NCBI GenBank assembly: GCA_011634665.1
Contig: WAEK01000006.1
Coordinates: 1,073,001 to 1,137,000, forward strand
DNA from: Mortierella sp. BCC40632
Taxonomy: Eukaryota > Mortierellomycota > Mortierellomycetes > Mortierellales > Mortierellaceae
Length of the DNA: 64,000 nucleotides
Reading direction: 5' to 3'
The notes below the pieces were generated by a model. The model made no database searches. It saw only the letters and a program-made list of their open reading frames with translations, and had not been told where the DNA came from. Positions 1-11,402 of this stretch are shown piece by piece (the stretch's first letter is position 1; each line of letters starts with the position of its first letter). Position numbers and translations under genes: made by a program.

Positions 1-1
1 G

Positions 2-292
2 ACTGTGGATAACCAACTTTACTTTGCAGGTGAGGCCACTTCTCGGCACTACCCTGCAACTGCTCATGGTGCTTACCTCAGTGGACTCCGTGCTGCCAAA
101 GATATTTTGGACTCGTTCATTGGCTGTCAAGCCATAGAGAAAGAGAGGTCTGAAAATCCAGAGGAAAATTGGAACGGACATATAAACACCCAAGAAAAGG
201 CCTACAAATCGCAACTCCCTCTGCCACCTCGCCGACGCGGTCGAGCCTCAAGATCAATGATTGCCAAATTTGTAGCAGAGTTAGATTACTAG
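2..292 (+). CDS. Flavin-containing amine oxidase (polyamine oxidase/LSD1-like), 3' end only
   Basis: Open from the window edge to a TAG at 290-292, so the 5' part lies outside. The first residues contain [20 protein letters not shown], the FAD-contacting C-terminal motif of the flavin monoamine oxidase family (G-E-x-T, then a stretch ending H-G-A-Y/x-x-S-G). Members oxidise amines such as polyamines or methyl-lysine using FAD. The last ~60 residues are basic and low in hydrophobics (RRRGRASRS) and resemble no domain I know. The gene converges on PAN3. Family assignment is firm; whether it is a polyamine oxidase or an LSD1-type demethylase cannot be decided from this fragment. Confidence 0.85.
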   Translation, partial: TVDNQLYFAGEATSRHYPATAHGAYLSGLRAAKDILDSFIGCQAIEKERSENPEENWNGHINTQEKAYKSQLPLPPRRRGRASRSMIAKFVAELDY

Positions 293-903
293 GTTGATCA
301 AGAGGTGACAGACAAGTGTGTTGGACTATCTAGATGGGCAGGTGAAGACTGGAGGAGAGAAAAAAGAGGCGATTCTCTGTCTGGTAGCACAAGACTTTGT
401 TCATGGATTCTTTTTTCTTTCTTTCTTTTTAAAGAGAAACTTGCGAAGAGGGCTAATATATCTTTAAACGAATGAGGTGATTTCTATCGGCTCCCCGATG
501 AAGAGTACGGGAATTGAGAATAGAATTTAGGCTACGAGCTTCTCCAAGAGAGTAGCTGAGTATCCGTAATCTCCTTCCCCGTTAATCCTTTTTTTTTGGA
601 CACTCGACTTAACATTAGAAAAAATGCAGGTTCAGTATTAATGTTCAGATTTTTTTTTTTCATTTTTTTTTTTTTTCGTTTCCTACGTCTGCCTCATGCT
701 ATCTACAGGGTAGGCCAATGGGAAAGGAACCAGGATAAAAATGAGGCAATAGAAAGGTGGGATGGAGAGAGAGAGAGAAAGAGAAGAGGAGAGGCAGAAA
801 CAAAAAAGAACAGGCGATTAGATATAGTAATGACGACTCAATAGTCAATAGAGCTCTCAAAACACTATCACTCGTGTTCCTTTTTTCTCAACGAACTTAC
901 AGA
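293..903. other. Intergenic spacer between two convergent 3' ends
   Basis: Holds the 3' flanks of the amine oxidase (+) and PAN3 (-). It contains several T runs (for example 590-598 and 650-675) and a purine-rich GAGAGA stretch near 765-790. I see no reading frame with protein-like composition. Confidence 0.6.
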
Positions 904-3368
904 TTACTTGGATTTTGAAAGGTCACGGAAGGCAGACTCGATACAGGATTTAATTTCGCGGTAGCTTACGATCAAGCAAGACTGCTCATCCCTTGACATA
1001 AGGACAATCTTTTCGTCTACTCCGGCGTCCAACTACATAGTCCCAGAAGAAGAAAAATAATTAGTCTTGCATGCAAACAGATGAAGCAATTACTCCCCTG
1101 GCTATTCGTGAAAAAATAAAGTATACCTTATTAAGGCATGTCAAGACATGAGCTACATCCAGCACTGGCAAACCAGCCTCGTCGACCTGATGAAAAACAT
1201 AGTCTCGGAAAAGCTTAATAATATACCGGTCTCCGGTCTCTGACCATGCTGGATCCATGTCAAACTCGGGTCGCTCATTGATGAATCCAAACTTCATCAG
1301 TAGTCGAGCCAGTCGACCATTCTCTAGTTCCCGACTCAGGTCACTCTCCAGAACATCGTTTGCATTTTGCATTTCGTTGATCTCCTGGAGCACTCTTGAG
1401 CCGAGCATTGTCACAATTTGGTCGATGCTTTTCATTGGATTGGGTTGACTCATTAAGTAAAGAATCATGTTCTTTAGCTCTTGTGAGTACTGTTGAGAAA
1501 TGTACTCGATCGACTTTGAGATGTTGTGTGTAGCAGTAATGGATTTGCAAGCAAGTGTAAGCATAAGTTGTCCCAAATTCAAAATATCGTCCTGCTGCAA
1601 GTGAGCAATGTTCTGTGCCGTCTCAAATGTAAGCATATCCATGACTCCACAGCAGTTCAGGCGGACCCTACAACAATAGCAAAAAAAAAAAAAAAAAAAA
1701 AAAAAATGTCAGCTTGGTTTTAGTGATACTAGACACCATTTTGAGAACGATCCTAGGGTCGAAGAGTAGTCGAATTACATACCTATTTTTACCAGTGACA
1801 AGAATCTTTGTAGGATCGATAAGTCGGGCCGCAAGTCCTGACGAATGGATCTTTGAGAGGGCCGAAACTATTTGAACGAGATAAGACCAAAGCGTCCGCT
1901 CAGGGATAATAGGATCGGTACCCTTTGCAGACCCGACAACCACCTGAGAGGCCAACTGAGCCTGAGGTCCAAAATGGACATCATAGAGCGTCTTTGAGCA
2001 AGGATGGTAGTCGTACACAAAAATAAGAGAGTGATCCCCAAAGGCTTTGCTAGTGAATGCTTCACGGATTGAGACAATGTTGGCATGTCGTATCCTGCGC
2101 CAACTCTCAATCGTTTGCATTGCCATTTCATTTGTTAGACGAAAGCCCTCGATCCGGCGAAGAGCATACGTCCTTCCGTCTACGCTGCACATGGATTTGT
2201 AGACACTGGATTGATAGCCAAAGACCTCTGTCGATTTCTGTTGGGAAAAGTCCAAGGGATACAACGAGTGGTACTCGTGAAGGTCTTCTGGCAGGTTGTA
2301 TTCCTGTGCGTTCACAGTTTGCAAGATCATCTCGTTTTTTCGGTGAAGTTCTTCCCGAAGAGAGTCTGAGATGAAGAAGCTGTGAATGGTCTTTTGGTGA
2401 GGAAGTAGATGCGATACATGTGGCAACGGTGTGCTGTAAAGGTGATACTGGAGCTGTAGATTGTGAAGGAGGTGATCAGAAAGTGGGTGATGAAGAAAAA
2501 AAAATTAGGACCATGGGAGAGAAAAGGACCGCTGACATGATTATTCGGGAGGAATGCTGGGGCCACTGAGGTTGTCAACTCACCGGCTGGTGCATCATTG
2601 ATCCTGAGCCCTGATAATAGTAACCACTTGCAGTGCTGTCACCATAATAGTTTCCTTGCATAGGTCCTGACATGGACATCTAGAGTGAGAGTGTAGAATT
2701 AGGTGTTATTAGGAGGGACCGATAGACGGCCAAAGAGTAGTTTTTTGTTTTTTTCTCCACGTTATTTTCATCGATTAGAGTGCTCCAGACATACATCGGT
2801 GACCCCGAACTGTGAAAAGTTAGAAGAAAGGTTGCTCACGCTGCTCATCAACGTGTTTTGTATCGGAGTGTTGAATGGCTGCATGCTGCGGTAGAAGAGT
2901 AAAAAAAAAAAAAAAAAAAAAAAAGTAAAGACAAGTAAAATCTCCCGATCAGTTCACATCCAAACCGTCTCCAGGAAAGGAGGGGGGGAATGCTGGTGCT
3001 TTGTCCCTTATCCAGTTTGCATTACATGCTTCGGCTGTCCGGATAAACACCTCCTGTCAACATGGTGGATTCTAGCAGTTGAAGTTGGAGTAGAGGAGAC
3101 ACAAAGTGACAGATCAGCATGACTGGAGAAAAAAAAAAGATCCAATCAGCTCTACCTCCTTGGCTACTCTTGGGGACGAATTCCGGTGCATTAACCGACT
3201 CTGCCTTTACCGAGCCTGTACCGAGATTCGAGGGCTTGAAGACAGGAGAGTTGATGTGCAATCTAGCCTTTGAGCTAGAAGGGGAGGAACATTGATCAAG
3301 TGGAACCAAATCATGCATGGTGACAAATGAGCGTGAGTCGCATCATCCCCCCTACTTCTCTCTTGCTC

Positions 3369-3403
<35 letters not shown>

Positions 3404-4134
3404 CAACAGTTCATTCAATCATTCACAAAAGAGCAACAGACTCTTAAGCTTCAAGGCCTTACATCTCGGGGCTCGGGCCGGATGCTGAAGGTGGTTTAAC
3501 CTAAGGAAATATAAAAAGGGCGTAGGTAATCCATGCCATGGGAAGATTCCCAAAAAAAAAAAAAAAAAAAAAAAAAAAGCATCATTGACTTAGTCGATCC
3601 GTGCTCCATTTGTCATTCCTCCAGAATCCGTTGACGATCCCTGATAAAAAAAAATATATATAAAATAAAATAACAATAAAACAAAAAAAAGAGGCCAAGA
3701 GAAGTAGCTTACAACGTCGTGATTGAATTCGCATCCTTTGTTCTCAAACTTGCAAAAGCCATGGATCACAATGTTGCGGCAGGTGCGGGTCCTGTTGCTG
3801 TTGGTCAATGAAACAGCTACATCCATTCGGTCCGCAAAGGAGCAATCAGACAAACTGGACTAGCGGCAATCACCAGAACACTGAGCAACGGCGGGCGGTA
3901 TTGACATTGCACAAGAAGTCTGCACTGATGGGGAGAACAAATGGGGGGAGGGGGGAGGGGAATGCATTTACGTTTCGAATGGGTACCGGGGATTGCCTTG
4001 GGCGGGACAGCAGAGCCATTAGGGCCGACGAGCTTTGAGGAGGACCAGGCGGGGGTGGATGCGGCGGCAGGAGAAGGGGATGGGGCTTCGTCAGTGGACC
4101 CGGGGGGGGATACGATAGGGACAGCGGAAGCCAT
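904..4134 (-). CDS. PAN3: PAN3, regulatory subunit of the PAN2-PAN3 poly(A) nuclease
   Basis: PAN3 recruits the PAN2 exonuclease to poly(A)-binding protein to start cytoplasmic mRNA deadenylation. Exons on the minus strand: 4134-3972, 3816-3713, 3500-3463, 3274-3156, 3071-3026, 2885-2840, 2679-2584, 2453-1783, 1667-1127 and 1032-904. Phases close throughout and give about 650 aa, normal for the family. Seen in order: an N-terminal CCCH zinc finger (C-x8-C-x6-C-x3-H, exon 2); a PAM2-like motif SVNAPEFVP (exon 4) for PABP binding; [11 protein letters not shown] leading into the pseudokinase (exon 8); a coiled coil; and the C-terminal knob with LNCCGVMD and [18 protein letters not shown]. Start is the ATG at 4134. 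The first acceptor (3817) was chosen by phase and is the least certain junction. Sense-strand poly-T tracts sit in several introns. Confidence 0.95.
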
Positions 4135-4215
4135 TTGTCGATTCCTCTAATCTGGAAGCGCGAAGAAGGGGGGAGAGTTTAGACGATAACAGACGATCAA
4201 GGAGAGAGAAAAAAA

Positions 4216-4246
<31 letters not shown>

Positions 4247-6069
4247 AAAAAAGAGAAATGAGAAATGAGAGAGAAGCAGGTCTTGTGCCACACACAACCT
4301 CTCTACAGAAAAAAGAGAGACGTGACTTTCGAAGGAGAGGAGGGAAGGAGGGAAGGGAGGGCTCTTCCTTTTTTTTTTACGATTTACGTCCACTGATAAG
4401 TCTCTCTCTCTCTCTCTGTAACCAGAGGCAAAAAAAGACATAGCCAGTCCAGTCGATCGATCACAGGTCGTGGAGAAGAGGAGTGATAAATGGAACAAAG
4501 ATCAGAGCACTCTCTTGTGGAATGCATTCAAGCTAGAGGTTGGATTACCTGTCTCTCTTCTCTTCTCTTCTCTTCTCTTCTGATATCTTTGCTTCAGATC
4601 TTCTGATATCTCCTCTACATCGGTGTTTCTCTTATCCTTAAAACTGCTGTGAGGGAGGACGTATTCTCATCAAAGGAAGCGATCACTGGTGACTACAAAA
4701 TCCGATATTGAAGACACACCTTCCTCCTTTGTCCACGATGTGGAGGGCTAAAAAAAGAAAGAAAGAAAGAAAGAAAGAAAGAAAAGAAAAGAAAAGGAGA
4801 AAATGGAGATTATTAGTGTTCGCTCGGCCCAGATGAGGCAAGGACACTTGAAATAATCCTGGCACAGCCAAGGTCTTTCAAATATATTGGAGTAACCGAC
4901 ATTTCTTCGATGCAGCCAGTTCTTGAGACAGTGGCAGTAAAACAGGCGGAAGGAAGGGAAGGGAAGAAGGGGGAGGCGAAGATAGCGGCCTTTTCTTTGC
5001 GTTGGCACTTTCCTGTCGCTCTAGCTTCTACGCAGGGGTAGCATCTGTTTAGGCTTGGCAACTCCAGCTTCTGTCTTGTCTGACAGAACTGGATGCTGCC
5101 TGGTTGCATCCTATGAACAAAGGAGAGGTGCAAAGGAGATTAGGTCAAATATCACTCCGTGAAAAATGTAAAGAGTCAAGTACAAAGGGATGAGACCACA
5201 AATTGGAAGTGGGGGCGGGAGAGAGACGATGCAGGTAGGGTTGACATTGGTATTGAATAACCTTTTACGTATCTTTTCACTACAACAAACCGTTAGGCTG
5301 TCAGAAGCAGAATGGCATGACCTCCTTTATGGTGGACTACTGATAATTTTCTTCCCTGCAAAGTTGTTGGACACCAGCTTTTACTAGATATCCTTTGGTT
5401 TTCGATGGGGGAAAGTGCCCATTCTCACACTACGTGCTGTAAGGTATACTTTCTCCTCCACTTTATCAAGAAAAAGTGTAGATTGAAGAAGATGCAAGAG
5501 AACGAAGGTTAAGGAATGAACCTTTTCTTATGTATTCAATACAGTGAACGGAGATATTAGAATGAGAAGGAGTAGATCAGCCTTCTCCGCTTCTTGGTAA
5601 TCATCGAGGAGGGGAGGGGGAGGTGCACCCCTTGTTGCTCCGATCATAACTGTTTACACCACCCCCATGTGATGTCTGAGTAGAGCCATTGTCAATTCAA
5701 TCTATCCACTCATTCCAAGTCGATCAACGCGTCCTTGTACCGGCTTCATCTACCAGTTATCAGGCAAGCCACCTATAGCATTGAGCGGCAACGAAATAGG
5801 AGATAAGATCTACAAGACGGAAAAGGCGTTATTTGCTTATTTCGTGCTCCGTTCTTTTTGCACAGCCTCCTGAGCATGAGTGCAAAACCATGCTTTCTGT
5901 TCTCACCCTTTTTTTTACGATCAGAGAGAATGTCTGCGCCACACAATGGCACACAGCATTTATCCGATCGCGCTAAGTGCTAAGAAACTAGACCAAAAAA
6001 AGGCTTGAGCAAGTGCGCCGCTCCCGTTCGCCTGGTTCTTTGGTCCAGAAAGATTTCCTTGTTGGCCTT

Positions 6070-6118
<49 letters not shown>

Positions 6119-7383
6119 GGGGGAGGGTGAGTCGGCGCTGCTCCTAGTAAAGAGGCCTAACGATTATATTGAAGACAACACAGGAGAGGGATAGTAAAAG
6201 TTATGTATTTGGAACTGGTAAAAGCCGCCTGTCCGTGTCCATAACCATGTCTTTGTCCGTGTCCGTCTCAGTATCTGCGAACATACCCATTTGTGCGACG
6301 ATTTCCATGCCTATGTCCCGAGTGTTGAACCTATGCCTTCGACTCACATATAGACCCGATCCTCATTCACTCATCTCCGCATACTCTCTTCTAGTGCTTG
6401 ATCTCATTTGGTTTGGTTTGCTATCAGTTCACGTGGATTTCTTCTATTCTATTCTCTAATCAGAAAAGAAGAAGAAGAAAAGAGAACCCAGGTTATGCAG
6501 GGTGCGCCACGAGCAGGCTACAAACCAAGCACCCCGTTCTTCCCGGTTCTGCACTTCTTCTTTTTATCCTCTACAAGTGCTCAATACCGAGATAGAACCC
6601 TAATATGGACCGTCGAAGCTTCTGAAAACCCCGCGACCCCTCAGCCGAATGGGTATTACAATAAAACTTCATTATTGGCGATCATCTGTATAGCTACTCT
6701 ATTTCAAGTAACTAGTACAAACGACCCTCCTCGCATCACAATCCTGGGACCCTTCCTAGCCGAGAACTCTAGCCGCATCGACTCCCAGCGGCCAATGGTC
6801 CGCCTGGCCCACCGGAACAGCGCAGATGGTGTCATCTGGATACTTAACGGGTGGGGTTTACAGTCACGCCTGGTGCGGAACGGGTGGCGTGCATTCTTTG
6901 CTTCGAGTCGGAGAGGAAGGGGTTGACCAGTCAAGTGAGAGGGCGAGAGGAACCAAAGAAAAGAAAGAAAATGATAAAGAAAGAGGTTCTCTGTGGCGAA
7001 AAAAAAAAAAAAAAAAAAAAACCTCCTCCTTCGCTCGCGTCGCGTGCCTCAGGGTGTCCCTGACCAACATTTCGTTGGCCATACAACACTCAAAGCCCAG
7101 GCTTAGGATTGTAGCCCGGATGGACTACGAGCCGCTTGCGCGGTCCCGACCACAACATAGGCGGTAACTTCCTAGAGCGGCCCAGCTCGAGGACAGGCAC
7201 CAGAATTCTGCTAATAAAGGGAAAAGAATAAGGAATAAACAAGTGGGAAGGGGAGGAATGATAGCCCAAAGGAGCGAAAAATATATGGTCGCAAGGTGAG
7301 GCACCTCGGCCATAAAAGAAGCAACGGTGACGGAGTGAGAGAGGAAGAGATGGGGGATGGGGGATGGGGATGGATGGAACCCT

Positions 7384-7414
<31 letters not shown>

Positions 7415-7934
7415 CTGCAAGGCAAGCGAGTGAATTTCAAACTGACTCTTCCTCATAAGAGGAGTTGAGTAGACCTTCCACCACAGTTGGCGCTACCTTT
7501 CTACCAGCACTAGCCAACTCTCTGACCTAGCATTCAAATTATACACGGGTTGAGTCCAGTCTCATCAATGAAATGGGACATATTTTTGAATCCATTGATC
7601 CGTTCCCGCCATTCTTCGACTCAAAGCTCCTTGGCTCGAGGATGCCTTCGTTGCTTCACCTGTACGCGGCCTAACCAACTCGTCTGAAAGTAATTCGACA
7701 TTCCTACTTTATGTCTTTGTAGACATTGTGGTTAGACCATCAGGCCTTCTAGCGGGTGCCTCTCAATCGTTATAAACATACACCGGAGGGTTGTTTTCGA
7801 GATCTCCGATAATTTAATCGGTATGACAGGTCTCCAATACCGGCTTTGATTCTCGTATATTTATCCTAGAATTGGTCAGGAGTGCGCATTTTTCGTCTTC
7901 GTTCCTTCCAACCTTGACTACTGCTTTGGAATAG
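4135..7934. other. Long stretch without a recognised gene
   Basis: Contains CT/GA-rich tracts upst of PAN3 (about 4200-4250 and 4550-4580, the latter TCTCT repeats) and a GAAA repeat near 4750-4790. A cysteine-containing 106-codon frame lies at 4813-5133 (-) that I cannot assign. Also present are a 43-nt A tract (6072-6114) and low-complexity frames at 6170-7440. Several open frames here are driven by homopolymers. Short conserved genes with many introns could be hidden, but I could not support any. Confidence 0.4.
6072..6114. repeat. Poly-A homopolymer, 43 nt
   Basis: An uninterrupted run of A, the longest homopolymer in the window. It lies in non-coding sequence with no recognisable element upstream on either strand, so I read it as microsatellite expansion and not a retroposon tail. 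Confidence 0.9.
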
Positions 7935-8145
7935 AGAGCTGCTTTATGATGCCGCAGGAAACAGAAGCTACAGTGGTACTCCCTGGTATCAGATGTCTTT
8001 GGAAGCTACCAGGGTTCATATTGTTCCTCAGATCATGACCATTTATTCTTTCAGTTGCACGAACTTTGGTGCGCCTCGAACCCCTACCATTCTCATAAGC
8101 AACGTGAGGCTATCTATCGCGAACCTTCTTGCTGGGTTTAAATAG
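7935..8145 (+). CDS. Possible 3' exon of an unrecognised gene (or relic)
   Basis: Directly after an acceptor-like TAG (7932-7934) there is an open frame of 68 codons from CTG at 7939 to TAG at 8143-8145. Its composition is protein-like and not low complexity (for example AGNRSYSGTPWYQMSLEA and FSCTNFGAPRTPT). The tone (aromatic, Ser/Thr/Gly/Asn-rich) would suit the C-terminus of an extracellular enzyme or carbohydrate-binding domain, but that is a guess. I could not find a convincing upstream exon with matching phase. No function is proposed. Confidence 0.2.
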
Positions 8146-8304
8146 AGAAGAGAGGCTTCTCCGAGGAGTGAGGTCTAAGAATGCAGTGCAAGCTCATAAG
8201 ACGCTCCAGTTTGGTTCCGATGACAAGGTCGATGAATACGACGGAGCTCTGCTTATGCTGGTTTGAAGATGAGCCAATTACAATCCTCTGAATGGGTCAG
8301 GTCA

Positions 8305-8929
8305 CTAGTTGGGGTCCGCCAACCCTTCAGCCAAATGGATTGTTGTGTCTGAGCCAAACTGCAATGAGCAAGTATTCGTTAAACCACTGCCCGACTCACT
8401 TTAATGGGTCGGACACAGTTAAGCTGTAATTCGCTCAAATCAACTCTATCTGCGCCCCCTCTCCAAAAAAAAGAAAACGCTCCTGCTTCGGATTGCACCT
8501 CTTTCATAGTTTTTAGTGCTGTGCAGGGCATGCCAGGTGACTCAAATAAGCTTTCATCTTTTCTCGTTGACCTAAGAGCCTCTAGCTTTGACACAGCACT
8601 TTCCTCTCGATTGTACATACGCTGCAAGCCCAACCTTGTGTCCCAGATGAATCTAGTTCCGCGGAACCGCCTTGTTCCTTAAAGATCAACGTCTATTGGC
8701 TCCGTTAGAATCTTCCCTACAAACTCAAGCTTGAGTGTGCTCTGTCAACCAAACTTTGTGTCCAATAAACTATCTAGACACACGGAGCCACTTTACTCAA
8801 CAGTGTAATTCCCAGGATGGTTTGGGAAGCATTCATCAAACCTCGTGCCTGAAAGTGTTGAGGCAGATTTTCATTTAGGCTCAACGACCCAACCCTTTCC
8901 CGGGCGATGAATATTCCTTTGTCAGTCAT
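8305..8929 (-). CDS. Unrecognised four-exon gene, about 162 aa
   Basis: Exons 8929-8797, 8769-8721, 8652-8400 and 8358-8305 have GT donors and AG acceptors, introns of about 27 to 68 nt, and phases that close exactly (489 nt). The product starts MTDKGIFIARERVG, has a hydrophobic stretch around residues 36-52 (ILGITLL-IYWTQSL) that could be a membrane helix, then a soluble part with charged and aromatic residues (MYNREESAVSKLEALRSTRK). It ends LAEGLADPN. I recognise no family. The first intron (27 nt) is very short, which weakens the model. The opposite strand of exon 3 also carries an open frame, but without splice-consistent extension. Its start faces the micro-ORF at 9090. Confidence 0.35.
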
Positions 8930-9089
8930 GTATCCGGGGGGGGCTGGAAGAAAATGTGCCACCCATATAAAGCGCCTGATACTGAGAGGAACTTTCTCTC
9001 TTTCTCTTTCTCTTCCCCTCTTTCTCTTCCCTCTTTCTCCTCCTCTCTTTTCTCTTCTCATTTAATCCTTTCAACACCCTATAAATTCA
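8930..9089. promoter_or_regulatory. Candidate divergent promoter with TATA-like site and CT-rich leader
   Basis: Between the start at 8929 (-) and the ATG at 9090 (+). It contains CATATAAAGC at about 8964-8973, followed by a pyrimidine tract of about 65 nt (8993-9059, almost only C/T) and then the + strand ATG. The same TATA-then-CT-tract order precedes other starts in this window (pyruvate kinase, Kelch gene 1). Inferred from sequence pattern only. Confidence 0.35.
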
Positions 9090-9212
9090 ATGGACACCAG
9101 TTTTATTGGCCTCTTGATTTCCAATTTGGCTCTTCTTGCAACTTCAATCGCTCTTCACATAAGATTAAAAAAAGTGGAGAACATGCTCAAGAAGGATCCT
9201 TCTCAAGTCTAA
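9090..9212 (+). CDS. 40-aa single-pass membrane micro-protein (putative)
   Basis: ATG at 9090, TAA at 9210-9212. The product has a short polar start (MDTS), one strongly hydrophobic helix at residues 5-23 (FIGLLISNLALLATSIALH), then a basic amphipathic tail (IRLKKVENMLKKDPSQV). This layout is typical of small tail- or signal-anchored organelle proteins. A TATA-like element lies about 120 nt upstream and a CT-rich leader immediately upstream, as expected for a promoter in this genome. It is not an obvious match to Ost4 or other micro-proteins I know. It may be the first exon of a longer gene, but no donor is needed. Confidence 0.35.
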   Translation: MDTSFIGLLISNLALLATSIALHIRLKKVENMLKKDPSQV

Positions 9213-9895
9213 TATCCTGTTTATTTCGTGCTGAGATATCTGTTTGTTACGAGAACTACGTTTCAAGAAACTCCAATCTCATGTAGTGTATGAATTTAGC
9301 AAAGAAAATAAAAGTCCCTCACCTCTTCTCGTTCTGTTATCGTGATATACTTGCCGTTGAGTGAAGGAATGGTATCCCGTTAAAAAAAAAAAAAAAAAAA
9401 TGTCTGTGGCGAAAATATTTTCCGAATCCTGTGCCACAGTCGTAGAAACGAAGAGGAGGGGGAGGGGAGAATGAGGTGGTAGTGAGAATGGCAAGTGAAA
9501 CCTATGAATAAGATAGCTTTCACCTCCTCTCCGGTGACTGGTGCCTTCCTTCTCTAATCTATTGCCGGTCAAAGAAGACAAAGAGCGTATTCTGGCACTA
9601 GGGTAGTCTTGTGACACACATTTCGCTTGCTCTTGTTTTTCTTCGACAATAAGTCTGGGCTTAATTGTATCTTTCCATAAGGAAACCTGTCCCAATGAAC
9701 AACCCATGCCTAAACTATTCCTTGCGTCTGCAATAGATTGATATATTCTAACCTCACAGACGGATACTACGAAAAGTATAATATCCAAGCGCCTCCGCCA
9801 TTGCCTCTACGTAGTAGAGTAGTCGTGAATGCCATTTCTTTACAGGGCCTATTGCACTATTTGGTGTCTTGTAACTAGTGCTTCCATTGCTGTTC

Positions 9896-9926
<31 letters not shown>

Positions 9927-10261
9927 CAACTATCCAGCCACTCCATCACATCCAAAAGCGCCTCCCTATGGAAAAAAATCGACATAGTTTTGTCCGCTCC
10001 TCCACACATCTTTCTTGAGGTCAAGTTTCATACTTTTTTGGAGGCGTTCAAGTTGGGGAAGAAGAAAGAATTCATGTAGCTACGCTAGTGTCCTTCAGAA
10101 TCATTTGCCTCTCCCAGCACTCTTTCTACTCAACCACAGCGGTTCCTATTGGATACCACTTCAATATGATAGGAAGAACCAACATCGAAGCGTCGCTGTG
10201 AATGAATCCACAATTTATTCTTCAACTTGGAGTGAAAAAGCAATAGAAAATAACAACAACA
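9213..10261. other. Stretch without a supported gene
   Basis: A 170-codon frame on the minus strand (9279-9788) spans a poly-A tract at 9381-9398 and lacks domain-like composition, so I treat it as spurious. There is a T17/A10 homopolymer pair at 9897-9926. The 3' flank of the gene at 10262-10729 lies at the right edge. Confidence 0.4.
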
Positions 10262-10729
10262 CTAGTAATCGCATTTGCCGCAATACCCACAATCCTCCGA
10301 ACTACATGCCGTGTAATCTAGCACCTCATCATCAGAATAATGGCTATCGTTGTATGACTCATATTCATAGCCGTACCCGGAATAGCCATCTCCATACTCC
10401 AACTCGAAACAAGAGAACGTTCTAGACAAATTCTCCAACAAGGGATGCATTAGGGCTTTGGAGGAGGAGGGCATCCTACGCGCATGCATCCAAGACAGGA
10501 CTTTGTGGGTGTCAGGATCCTTTGGGAAAAGGATGTAGAAGGAACTCTCAAGGTCCAAACAAAGCTCATAGTTTTCCAAATCTACGTCCTTCAAATAGGA
10601 GGAGCTTGGATCAGGAGTTTTGAGGTGAGATGTTGCTTTCCTGATATCTTCAAGTATGCTCTTGTAGAGGGCTATCTTGGATCCGATCGGTCGACCGTCC
10701 ATGTGCTCAAAAATCATCTCTCCACCCAT
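10262..10729 (-). CDS. Hypothetical 155-aa protein with acidic Tyr/Gly-rich and Cys-rich C-terminus
   Basis: Single open frame from the ATG at 10729 (MGGEMIFEHMDGRPIGSK) to the stop at 10262; an in-frame ATG further upstream would add a hydrophobic leader rich in Phe, which I judge to be untranslated. The N-terminal ~100 residues look globular with helical segments (ALYKSILEDIRKATSHL). The C-terminus is Tyr/Gly/Asp-rich (GDGYSGYGYEYESYNDSHYS), ending with four cysteines as C-x5-C-x2-C-x2-C, which could bind metal. I do not recognise a family. The unbroken frame, balanced composition and sensible start support a real gene. Confidence 0.5.
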   Translation of the reverse strand: MGGEMIFEHMDGRPIGSKIALYKSILEDIRKATSHLKTPDPSSSYLKDVDLENYELCLDLESSFYILFPKDPDTHKVLSWMHARRMPSSSKALMHPLLENLSRTFSCFELEYGDGYSGYGYEYESYNDSHYSDDEVLDYTACSSEDCGYCGKCDY

Positions 10730-11402
10730 CTTGAAACGAAAAAAGTGGATGAATAGGGGAAATTTACGAATAATAGAAGTGACAAGATCTAGAAGAAGAC
10801 AAAAGAAATTGGCCTTGTATGATAGGTGTGGGAAATTGTGCAAGAGTGTGTGAAATAAAAAAGACTGGAAAAAAAAAAAAGGTTTGAATGATATGGAATA
10901 GGGGGGGAGGGGGATTGCCTCTTTATACCAGAACAGTGAGTGAATGAGTATTTGTATAAACAGAATAAAAGGCGTGGGTATTTATGAAAATGGTCGATCG
11001 AATCTTGTCAGTGATCGGTTTTGCCTGGTCTACCTTTGAATATCTCCTTAGTTTACTTGAATGGTCTCTGGCCGACTTTAGGGTCAGCTGGTATATGCCA
11101 AGCAAAACGGAGGAATGACAATGCGGAGGGCAAAGCTAAAAACATAGCAAAAAAGCACAGCAGGTCGACTGCAGACAAAAAGCACAATGTGGATGTGCAT
11201 GAATGTGGTTTTTTTTTTTTTTTTTTTGCATGAATGTGGCTTAATCAGATGGATCTTTTGTCGACTTGTCCTTTGCTTTAAAACGTCGTTGATCGATTTT
11301 ACATGAAGTGGTCATCTCCATCCTCCCTTTCTTTCTCTCTCTCCCTTTTCCTCTTTCTATCCTCCAAAACCATTTTAAAACTTTGTGCATATCTAAAACG
11401 AA
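10730..11402. other. Intergenic region
   Basis: Promoter side of the 155-aa gene, with A and G runs at 10868-10880 and 10899-10913 and a T18 tract at 11209-11227. A CT-rich stretch at 11322-11360 leads into the ORF at 11403. No supported gene. Confidence 0.4.

Noticed and set aside
4813..5133. 106-codon minus-strand frame with several cysteines
   Set aside because: No recognisable zinc motif or family, and alternative frames look equally plausible; left inside the gap entry.
6072..6114. Poly-A run as the tail of a LINE or processed gene
   Set aside because: No upstream element or target-site duplication visible, and such runs are frequent all over the window.
8404..8682. 92-codon plus-strand frame opposite exon 3 of the four-exon gene
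   Set aside because: No splice-consistent extension or promoter context; the minus-strand model explains the region better.
9279..9788. 170-codon minus-strand frame
   Set aside because: It crosses a homopolymer (poly-Phe) and has no domain-like segments.
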